DNA from: Vicia villosa
Taxonomy: Eukaryota > Streptophyta > Magnoliopsida > Fabales > Fabaceae
NCBI RefSeq assembly: GCF_029867415.1
Contig: NW_026705774.1
Location: 248,001-312,000, forward strand
Direction: 5' to 3'
DNA length: 64,000 nt
The first letter of the stretch is position 1, and each line of letters opens with the position of its first letter. A model generated the notes under the pieces. The model made no database searches and was not told the origin of the DNA. It worked only from the letters and a program-made list of their open reading frames with translations. A program made the position numbers and the translations under genes. This document shows, in pieces, positions 55,505 through 64,000 of this stretch.

Positions 55505-55801
55505 CTAAAAATGAATGAAATGAATGAGAAGATGGAGAAAGAGTACCTCGGAGCATGGAGCTCCGATCTCAATGGCGGAAAAGGGAGGGAAAATTTGGAT
55601 GGACTGAGATTGGAATGTGGAGAGAAATTGGAGGCGCGGCATGGTGTTCTGAGCTTGCGAGGAAGAAGAAGAGTGACGGTAAGCCAGTGACCGGAGAAGA
55701 ATATGAAATGGTTTGGGAGAGAAGAGAGTCAAAGCCCTAATCTCTCTTCCTCTAGAAATCGTAATGCCTTTATCAGTGATGGTGGATTTTGAAATGTGCA
55801 T
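55505..55801 (-). pseudogene. possible first exon of the Nudix hydrolase (transit peptide)
   Basis: An open stretch on the minus strand, rich in Ser/Arg (SPKPFHILLRSLAYRHSSSS, then NTMPRLQFLSTFQSQ), as in chloroplast transit peptides of NUDX26-like proteins. A donor-like GAG/GTACTC occurs near 55545. It is upstream in the right orientation for 53217-53312, but the exon that should encode YRRNVGIC was not found, so the link is tentative. Confidence 0.3.
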
Positions 55802-57959
55802 TCTGATTCCGAGCTAGTGAAGAAAGATTACTCAAGCTATTTTAAGAATTGTTTCTTAGTCTCATTTTGCTAGAGAGATGAAGGGTGGAGTAAGAGTTCG
55901 GTAACATAAGGAAAAAATTTCAATAGAGTTGTCCTCCAAATAAATTAGATGGTCGGATTATTTGTAGTTGGGAGGGGTCCGAAACCATTTGATGTCAAAA
56001 TAGAATTGATTCTCGAACTTGATTAGGCAGTTCAGTAAACCGGTAGACCGTAAACCAGTAGACCGTGGATTGGATACTGGTGGTTAAAACTAAAAATAAA
56101 ATAAAATACATACTTGAAATTAGGGTGGCAAGGCGTACCGTTTAGCCCCGAAAAAAATGGGGCACAACGAGCATACCTAAGGGTGTGGGTCTAAATCTTT
56201 AGTTTGTTCTGCAATTAAGTGAGGGCGGGTCTCTGGACACTGCACTTTTTTATCCTAAAAGTACAATAATTTATAAGTTCATGTGCCCGTACTAAAAACG
56301 AGGCAGTGCAGGACGGGCACATTATAAGGTGCATGTTTATACCCTTGACCCGCCACCGTGCAATAAAGTGAGAGTAAAACAGACATATCCAGTAGACTGG
56401 ACTCATTTTTCACCCCTACTTGAAACAATTTCAATGTCTTCAATCATTGTAGAATGGATAGCACGTCATACGTAAGAAGCCCTCTTATTGGGAGTTTCTT
56501 TTTTTTCTTCTTTAGAAGAGGGATGTATTTGACAAAATGAATAATGTCGAAAAGGAATATAATAGAAAAAGTATAATGTAGTAAGTCCAACATTTGATTA
56601 TATTTGATGTGAGTTACTACACAAAGTCTTGTTGTTCTTGTTAAAAACACTTTTTGGATAACTTCCCTGATGTTAGTCAAGTGGGGTCGCAAATGTCAGA
56701 AAGTATGTTTGTTATCAGCGCATTTCTTGCTTTGTTTGTTGGATACCTTCCCATTTGCTATGGTGTCCTTTATATAGTATGTGTTTCCAACCTATGGGTC
56801 AAATGAGCTGCCTCTTTGTTTCTCATGCTTAAATGCTTGAGATAACATCTATCATCGTCATAACTATTGTCAACCATATTCTATAACGGCTTATCCATAA
56901 ATTTCGTAACCTCTATGTGACCTTGGGACTGCCTCTAAACTGTTATGTTGGAATATCAACTCGGATATTCAGTGTCTACCAAGGAATGAGCTACATAGGC
57001 ACAGCTCTGGGATCCTGACATCCAGCCTTTACCAAAGGAATATATATGGGGTCCTGCACGACCATGACACACGGGTGTCAACCCGACTTTGGTTAAGGCC
57101 GTTTATGAACTTTCGATTTCACCATTTCGGCTAAGATAGAAATTTCGAGATGTACATAAGTCCCCCGAGCATAAAGCTTGAAAGAATGAAGTGTTCGGAC
57201 AATGAATCCCATAATACACCTCATTCTTGGAGATTACGTCCTAACCCGACCTTGATCCATCTAGAGATCTCCCACAGGCTCCCGCTTGATGACGTGTGAT
57301 GGTGTGTTTGATTAGTAATAATTGTGAATATCTTACAAGATTTCTTCTCTCTATTCGTCATGATGACTTTTTATAAGGAAACCAATGGCATTATGACCCT
57401 GAAACGTTTCAACTTTACATAGCCGTTACTAAACCTTAATTTGATAAAACCTCAACTTTTCCTTCCTTGATCTTTATTCGTGAACTTTTTATCTTTTCTT
57501 CGAAGTTTCTCTTTAAATCATACGCCTTTAGCAATTGATTTGCTAACCACTTCAGGTATTATTATTGTTTTACCTTACATACTTTTTACTTAATTTTTTA
57601 GAATGGTTTTAATACGTGAATGTGGCAATCTCGAAAACGTATGATTCCTTGAAAAGCCCAAGAAAGGAAAGAGCTTTGGAATTCACGCATGAAAGAGTGC
57701 AAAGACCACTTGGGGCAACCTGAATTTAATTAGATAATTAAGGAAGTTTATGGAGATATTTTATCATTTTTTAGTGAAACTGATTCAAAACCTTCATCAT
57801 CAGGTTTTGTAGAAATAATGATTGAGATGACTGGATCCTCTATGACCAAGAAGTTTTAAGCCATGATCATAGCACAATCGATGTCAAATACATTTCCAAA
57901 CTTTGATCTAAGAAGAAGATCTCATTCGTCGGTAACAAAGAAGACGTCATAATAGATCC
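55802..57959. other. non-coding; possible leader or LTR of a following element
   Basis: No gene recognised. 56940-57500 has a GC-richer texture (CGGATATTCAGTGTCTACC..., CCCCCGAGCATAAAGCTTG) that usually accompanies the upstream part of the transposon ORF which follows. A twice-repeated GTAGACCGT with AAACC is near 56040-56070. Confidence 0.35.
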
Positions 57960-59617
57960 CTATATTTAAGGTGTATGGGTCTGTATGGCTCGACGACGAG
58001 GAATATCAGATGAGTACATTTATTTTTATGCTGGTGTGATTGAGGACTACAAAATCGATATCCCTGTCACCGATTTCAAATTAGATCTTCTAAAAACCAT
58101 AAACATCACACCATCTCAACTTCGCCCCAATATCTAGAGTTTTATTAAAGCTTTTGAGATTGAATGTAAGGTCGTGAGCATAACTCCCACCTTATGTGTG
58201 TTTTTCTCCTTCTTTGATCTTAAAGGAGCCGACAAAAGAGGATGGGTCTCCCTTAACGGACTCCCAAGAAAAAGTTTTCTCCAACTTTATACAACCAATT
58301 ATAAAGGATTCAAAGATAAATTTCTTCGCGTAAGAGGTGGGAACAAATGTCCCCAAGTGACGTATACGTTGGATGGGAACCATCGCTTTCCTATTTATTC
58401 GACTGATAGCCTGGTACCTGTGTCTGGGTTTGATTATGATAAGTTAGATGCTCTGGAGGTTCAGGCCTTGACCGCATTAGATGTTTTTCGGATGATAAAG
58501 GTCCAGGATTTAATGGGTATGGTTGAATATCCATAACAAATCTCAAATTTTCTGGGTAATACTTATATGTCTTTAACATATTTTATTTATTTATCTATAT
58601 TGTCCTATTGAATCATTTCCTTATTCCATTTCCAGCCAAAATGACAAGCCTCAAATTAAAATATCAAAAGAATTCGATGGCTGAGGTGAGGGCGAGACGA
58701 GGGGATCAATATGCCGTTAAGACTGACTTGTACGACATCCAAACCCGAGCCATCAAGAAAATAAAAATAGACGCTGGGAAAGCAGCCCCAAGCATCTCAA
58801 GCTCCAAGGCTCTTTCATCCCTCCCTCGGGCGGCTGAAAACCAAGCTCTCCTAAGAGGATGAAAACTTTAATGAGTGATAGAGTATGTAATGCCAACTTG
58901 GCAGTTACCACTTTAATGCAGGAACCCAGCGCTAGCCAGAAGCCTAATCCATCAATAGAATTCCACTTCTTGTCCAATTGATTTAGTGGTGTGAAATATC
59001 ATTAAGACTGTATAAATGTAACAAAAGATGTTGAAAAGGTGAAGACCATATGAGCTCAAAAACTAACACAAAATATTGGGTCTTATCCGATGCGGTGTGT
59101 CGTCATGACACGGGGTCTGTTCAAAGTTGGTGATGCATATGAACAAAATGAAATATGTCTTAACAAAGAGATAAGTAAGTTGAAGGAAAATTTGAAGATC
59201 CACACCGACAAGGGAGAGGAACTGGACAAGCAATTATTAGAGGTGAAAAAATAGAATGAGGCCTCGGAGTCCAAATGCCTGGATCTCGAAGCGAGCATAA
59301 CCAGCTTGATCAACAACCTGATAGTCTAATGAAAAGTTGCATAATTCTTACAGGAAGCTCAGGTGGATATCCTTTCAGTAGGCGGCCAAGCTTTCGAAAG
59401 GGCTAAAGCCCAGGATCTGTTCCTTCAGCCCAAACTTAATGTATCCGAGATTGATTTCTTCAAGACTGTGATGGATGGTCGTCTTGTAGACATGGTGGAT
59501 GAAGAGTCCTCTCCTAATGTCGAGGCTTCTAAGGACGATGCAATTGCGAAGAAACTCCCGATGTTCATGAAGATGGAACTTGTGTTGTTTTGTGTTTTCA
59601 TTGTTAGTCATCTATAG
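57960..59617 (+). pseudogene. transposon ORF remnant (putative gypsy-type/Transposase_28-like)
   Basis: Collinear pieces in the + strand: EYIYFYAGVIEDYKIDIPV (about 58010), then a stop, then 58174-58536 with FFSFFDLKGADKRGWVSLNG and FRVRGGN-like sequence, then 58635-58862 (lysine-rich) and 59363-59617 with FERAKAQDLFLQPKLNVSEI and FFKTVMDGRLVD. This order is that of a large legume transposon protein with an N-terminal domain of the putative gypsy-type transposon family and a C-terminal coiled coil. Stops at several points make it a relic. Confidence 0.5.
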
Positions 59618-59904
59618 GGAATCATTTTTGTAATATTTGGATTTTTTCCTTTTTTTTCCTCTTTGTACAATGTTTTAAGTCGGGATGAGGCCTTTTGACT
59701 GTATTATTCATGTCTTATAATAGTGTCGTAACCTTGAACTGTTTTGTTTCATTAATCACTAGTTTATTCGCTTATCATATGAAGGTGTTATTGGACTTTT
59801 TAGAAACCTTAAGATGTCTACTACAACCTCTTGGTGGTCATTTGTCCATTTGGAGCTTTTACATTCATGTAAATTGCTTTGACAAAAGATGTGTCTTTGT
59901 TGAC

Positions 59905-59990
59905 TTTGCCTTTGGTGTGACAAAGTTGTAGAGAATTGAAGCATTTTAGGCCTTGCCTTTGGTGTGACAAAGTTGTAGAGAATTGAATTT
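59905..59990 (+). repeat. short tandem duplication
   Basis: TTGCCTTTGGTGTGACAAAG followed by TTGTAGAGAATTGAA occurs twice, about 51 bases apart. Confidence 0.8.
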
Positions 59991-60469
59991 TCTTCCAAAT
60001 GAGCTTTGGTTGGAGAATTTCTGATGAAGCATGTGAAAGTTATGCCTAGTCAAAGTTCAATTGACTTTTGCTTAGAAACCCTAATTTAGTAACTTTGACT
60101 TTTGATGATCTTTGAAATTTTCTTGATGAATCATGATCAACCCTTGATCAAATGATGAATATTACTTCAAAATCTTGTTATTGACCAAAAATGATGAAAT
60201 TTGATTGTATATTGACCATAGTTGACTTTTAGGTCCAACACAATCGACTATTGATCATTTGAGCAATTGACTGAGCAATCTTGCACTATGAGGCTTGAAA
60301 CTTGGCATGGAGGTACCTTGAGACATATGAGGTACTATGAAGTCCACTTGAGGCCTTGGAGATTCCATTTCCTTGAGAGAAACCAAAACTTAATTGGAGC
60401 CTTATTGCTTAGGAGATCTCTTGAGACAAATTGTCTTGAATATGTGAGGGCAAATTTGAGGGTGCAACA

Positions 60470-61210
60470 GTGGTGTATGGCAGAAAGCCTCCAGTGTTAG
60501 TGCATGTTTTGGAGGGCGAAACCAAAATAAAAGTTGTAGTGCGGGAGTTAAGGGACAAAGATGAGGCATTGTATCAATTGAAAACTAATTTACTCAAATC
60601 CCGGGAGTACATGAAATACCAAGCTGACAAGAGACGCAAGACAGTGCAATTTGAGGTTGGTGATTTGGTTTTCCTCAAATTACGTCTTCATCAATAACAA
60701 TCGGTTGTGCAAAGAATCCATCAAAAACTGGCACCCATATTTTTTGGACCTTATCAAATCATTAAGAAGATAAGGAAAGTTGCTTATAAGTTAAAGTTAC
60801 CACCACCATCTAAAATACATCCTACCTTTCATGTGTCGCAATTGAAGAAAGCAGTGGGCAATTATACTACTATAACTCAACTACCTATCAGTTTAGAGTC
60901 AAGAAAAAGGGACATTATTTCGGCTAAGGTTTTGTCATGGAGGAACAAGTTTGATGGTGGACAACATAAGAGAGAATGGTTGATTCAATGGGAAGGGATG
61001 GATGTTGGAGATGTTACTTGGGAAGAGGAAATATTGTTGAAGAGTCAGTTCCTTGATATGCGCCTTGAGGACAAGGCTAATGTTGCAGGTGGGGGTGATG
61101 ATAAGAATGGATCAAACCCCACGAGTGATAATGGGGATGTGTTAGTTAACAACGATAATGTTATGCCTAAACAATGGGTATATGTGAGAAAGAATAAGAA
61201 ATGGAAGTAA
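60470..61210 (+). pseudogene. chromovirus integrase C-terminus and chromodomain
   Basis: Two frames separated by a stop at about 60695: YGRKPPVLVHVLEGE and KYQADKRRKTVQFEVGDLVF (integrase C-terminal GPY/F region), then FFGPYQIIKKIRKVAYKLKLP and [14 protein letters not shown], then a chromodomain EWLIQWEGMDVGDVTWEEEI. This is the end of a Ty3/gypsy chromovirus (Reina-like) polyprotein. Upstream pol is absent. The chromodomain normally directs insertion to modified histones. Confidence 0.8.
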
Positions 61211-61284
61211 TTGAGTAATTGACCCAATTAATTAGTATTCTCCAAATAAATAGGAATTGGCTCAGTTAGTCAGTATTCCCTAGG
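61211..61284 (+). other. 3' internal end of the chromovirus
   Basis: Repeats of TTAGTATTCTCCAAATAAATAGG; the same phrase recurs at 62055-62110 beyond an insert, so the 3' end of the element was split. Confidence 0.5.
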
Positions 61285-62050
61285 AATGACAAAAATATTC
61301 ATACTCGTGGATATCCACGGATAAAATCTGACACGCGTAAGGGGGATAGTTTAATAGATATTTACGGATAAAATAGAATATTTAAATACCTGTTTATTAA
61401 TGGATATGAATATGTGTTTAATGTTATCTGTACTCACAAATATCTGTATCCATTAATAAATTATAAAAATTACTTAAGTATTATTAGTTTATCATACTCT
61501 ATCTTTTATCTTCTAAAAAACTAAAAAACTAGTCTCCTGATACCTATATATTCTATACAAATTTTATTGGCCATCTCATATTTACGTTTCTTCCATACTC
61601 CATACCTCACTTCAACAATTCCACCGTCCAACCAACAAGTACCGCTATTTTTCCGTCCAACAAGTGTCATCCTTTTTACTCCATCGTCGTCCTCTATTCC
61701 ACCGTAACTCACAGTCACAATATCATTTTTTTGTTAAAAATAAAATGTATGAAATATTAAACTTTGGTGAAATGAAATTAATTGGATGGAATTTTGTTAT
61801 TAAAATAAGAAAGATTTGTATGAATGTTATGTGATAATAACGTATTGTGTTTTTAAAAGAAACTAAAAAATATTTTTTTCAAAACATAATTTTAAAAAAA
61901 TAGTGTTATCCATGAATATCTTAAAATTCGCGGATTACCCGTTTAGCGGATATTCACACAGATAAGTGACATATATGGATATCATATTGATCCCTCACGA
62001 CAGACACAAATATCATACTATATGTCCCCATAGATATCCATTTACATCCC
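61285..62050. mobile_element. hAT-like MITE or similar insert (tentative)
   Basis: The left end TAGGAATGACAAAAATATTC and the inverse of the right end TAGGGATGTAAATGGATATC resemble each other, and both have GGATATCC-type repeats inside. It separates two halves of the chromovirus 3' region. The flanking duplication is not clean (ATTCCCTA versus ATTCTCCA). Confidence 0.45.
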
Positions 62051-62340
62051 TAATTCTCCAAATAAATATAAGTTGGCTCAATTAGTTAGTATTCCCCAAA
62101 TAAATAGAAGTTAACTCAGTTAGTATTTCTCATATAAATAGGAGTGTATGAGACCGTCACTAGGTATGTTATTATTTCGGTTTTTCATTTTAGAATTTAG
62201 GCATTGAGAGAATTGTTTTCTCAGACTGAGGAGCAGTAGCTTTGAAAATACGAAAATACTTTATATTTTCTTAGTCATTAATAAAATAATTCTCTTCATC
62301 ATATTCTATCTTACATCTTATTCTATCTAACATCTCCACT
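62051..62340 (+). repeat. probable 3' LTR fragment of the chromovirus
   Basis: Tandem TTAGTATT...AAATAAATAGRAGT phrases, then sequence ending in TCATTAATAAAATAATTCTC, which could be a polyadenylation region. No partner LTR is in the window. Confidence 0.4.
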
Positions 62341-62685
62341 CCCCTCACCTCTTACAAGTTAGTTGGGGTTTAATAAGTACCATGCAATTCTACTTTTGAC
62401 ACATGCTGAGAACTTACAAATAGATGAACAAATTAACTGGGTGGGAATCTTTCCTCATCAAGAATCATATTGTATTTTTCATCCAGTTGACTCTGAATAA
62501 TACACTTGACTGATCACAACAGCCAAATACTATGTGCACGTACTATTCAAAACTACAAGAAAGCCCTCTAAAATACAACATGTCAATAAAAATATAACTT
62601 TCTTTTATTCATTCTGACCAGCCACTAGCAAATTATTCCATTCCAGTTCCACATATTCCACAACAAAACTTTTCCGGACTCGAGC

Positions 62686-62778
62686 TCATAGCTTGTGGAG
62701 AGCAGCATTGATTCTCTCATCAGTGAACATTCTGTTGCTTTCATAAAAATCAAGTATCTCCATTGATATGTTCTTGAT
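62686..62778 (-). CDS. last coding exon of an unidentified gene
   Basis: After an acceptor (TTTGACAG) the minus strand encodes 30 residues, including MEILDFYESNRMFTDERINA, and then stops with TGA at 62686-62688. Clean acceptor, open frame, stop, and amino-acid-like composition suggest a true terminal exon in phase 0. I do not recognise the protein. Upstream exons would lie beyond 62778, possibly at about 63160-63190 (KLKNEV/GTAAGC) or at 63212-63300, but these are not convincing. Confidence 0.45.
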   Translation of the reverse strand: MKNISMEILDFYESNRMFTDERINAALHKL

Positions 62779-64000
62779 CTGTCAAAGAATAAACAAACAT
62801 CCTAAGACATACAATTTGATTTCTCTATCAAACAAATGCTCTCAATGCAAATAAGTATCTCGTGTACAAATTACTATAGTGGTAACTGTGTTTTTAGATA
62901 ATCTCATTGCAAATTTTAAATTCTAACTTCAATGTGCCATACTACAAATATCAATAATAGTGGATCAGATAGTCTACAAGAGAAACTCGTTAATTTCTTT
63001 TTTTAATTTGGCATGGATTTCAGTCGGTTTTGAACACACAAGAAACTCGTTAATTAGGACCAATGATGACAGTGTAAGGAATGATTCTGCTAGAGTTGCT
63101 AAGTCAGGAATTTTAGTATGCATATCGCTGATCAGAATGGTAGTATATTTAATGCAGCTTACCACTTCGTTTTTCAACTTAGGCGTGTATGAGGAGAAGA
63201 ACAACAAAAATTACCGGGCTTGTTACTGCTGCATATTGTACCTCTGATGACTCCATAACAGTTGAAACAATGTTAAGTTCTCTTGGACCGAAGTTTGCTC
63301 CCATGGCGATTCATTCACCATCTCCTCCAACAGTGATAAAAGGATGTTACAAGGAGATCGACAACCGGTGTCTCTAACCATGGTGGACCGATGTCTGGCG
63401 GTTTCGGCAATGGTGCTGGAACCAGTGGGACTGATGTTTTGCAGATATCTCCGACCATCACACATGGATTGGCATATGACGGTTTTGATTCATTCATCAC
63501 ATCGTCTAATTCATTCTCAACCACCGTAAATTTTTACTCCCCTTATCTTGCTACGAACTACGGAGAGTTTGTTCATGCAAATTCTTGGGTCTCTTCCCAG
63601 TTGTCCGACCCTTAATCCTCTTACACTTCGGGTTTTCTTCATTCTTCATCATACCATGGGCTTGTAAGTTGGTACTGTCTTCCCCAATTGTTACACCCTT
63701 TGTCAATCTCTTTGAATCTTCTGATTAGAGCTATAGAAAATGGCTCCTAATCTCCATCAAAGATCTCTTGGTACCAAGAGTGAAACCAGAGCATTGGTCT
63801 CACCCTACATGTCCATGAAAGCCCACTGCACGGATGAACTTCTTGCTACCCAAAGAACCCCTTGGCTCTTGCTACCCATCCTAGAGGATCCTTTCTATAA
63901 AATCTGGAACTATTTTTTTAGCCCACATGTCACCTATAGTCAGTAACACTAGTTTCCACTCTCGAACCCGATAAGTCGAACCAGTAAATAGAAACCCAAA
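62779..64000. other. unresolved region, possible exons
   Basis: Several short open frames on both strands, none recognised. On the minus strand donor-like sites occur at 63167 (GTG/GTAAGC) and near 63212 (CCG/GTAATT). The + frame at 63391-63615 (SGGFGNGAGTSGTDV) has a protein-like composition but no relative known to me. Confidence 0.25.

Noticed and set aside
55555..55740. Plus-strand frame opposite the putative Nudix first exon
   Set aside because: No motif; likely shadow of the minus-strand exon.

Overview
This is plant nuclear DNA, almost certainly from a legume and probably from the pea/vetch tribe (Fabeae). The evidence is a full-length Ogre (Ty3/gypsy, Tat lineage) retrotransposon with very long LTRs, several other legume-style repeats, and a host gene cut into many small exons by GT-AG introns. 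No bacterial, organellar, CRISPR or tRNA/rRNA genes were seen. Species cannot be fixed from the window.

Layout. (1) 1-2986 and 22418-24300, continuing at about 33400-33530, are arms of an old DNA-transposon-like element. It carries a broken plant-mobile-domain (PMD) gene on the minus strand and many short palindromes of the AGATGCATCT type. (2) 2987-22412 is a complete Ogre element inserted in that element with a 5-bp target duplication (GCAAG): two 3825-bp LTRs, a primer site, ORF1, gag-pro, a 259-bp intron, pol (RT, RNase H, a second RNase H, integrase), three tandem RNA-hairpin repeats, a 47-bp tandem array and a polypurine tract. The LTRs differ at only about 13 sites, so the insertion is young, but the RT active site reads YVND instead of YVDD. 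(3) 24301-33398 is an older Ty1/copia element on the minus strand, split by a Tekay/Del-like gypsy remnant (24650-29314). (4) 34662-51395, minus strand, is the one clear host gene: a SWINGER/EZA1-like Polycomb histone H3K27 methyltransferase with 17 coding exons that join into an open frame of 772 codons plus stop. Its two largest introns are filled with nested elements: an LTR-like block with an internally deleted copia element in intron 10, and a LINE, TRIM and gypsy nest in intron 5. (5) 52010-64000 is repeat-rich: a Tourist-like MITE, a Nudix hydrolase pseudogene, a transposon ORF remnant, a chromovirus integrase-chromodomain remnant, a MITE-like insert, and the last exon of an unidentified minus-strand gene at 62686-62778.

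How the parts work together. Ogre ORF1, gag-pro and pol form one sense transcription unit driven from the 5' LTR. Removal of the pro/pol intron puts gag-pro and pol in one frame, so splicing decides Gag versus Gag-Pol output. The host methyltransferase would act in PRC2. Its exon phases all match, so the large insertions appear to be tolerated as intron sequence.

The least-explained signals are the three covarying hairpins after Ogre pol (16644-16786), the catalytic RT substitution in an otherwise intact young element, splice-acceptor-like sites directly before ORF1 and gag, and the PMD-like motifs in Ogre ORF1.
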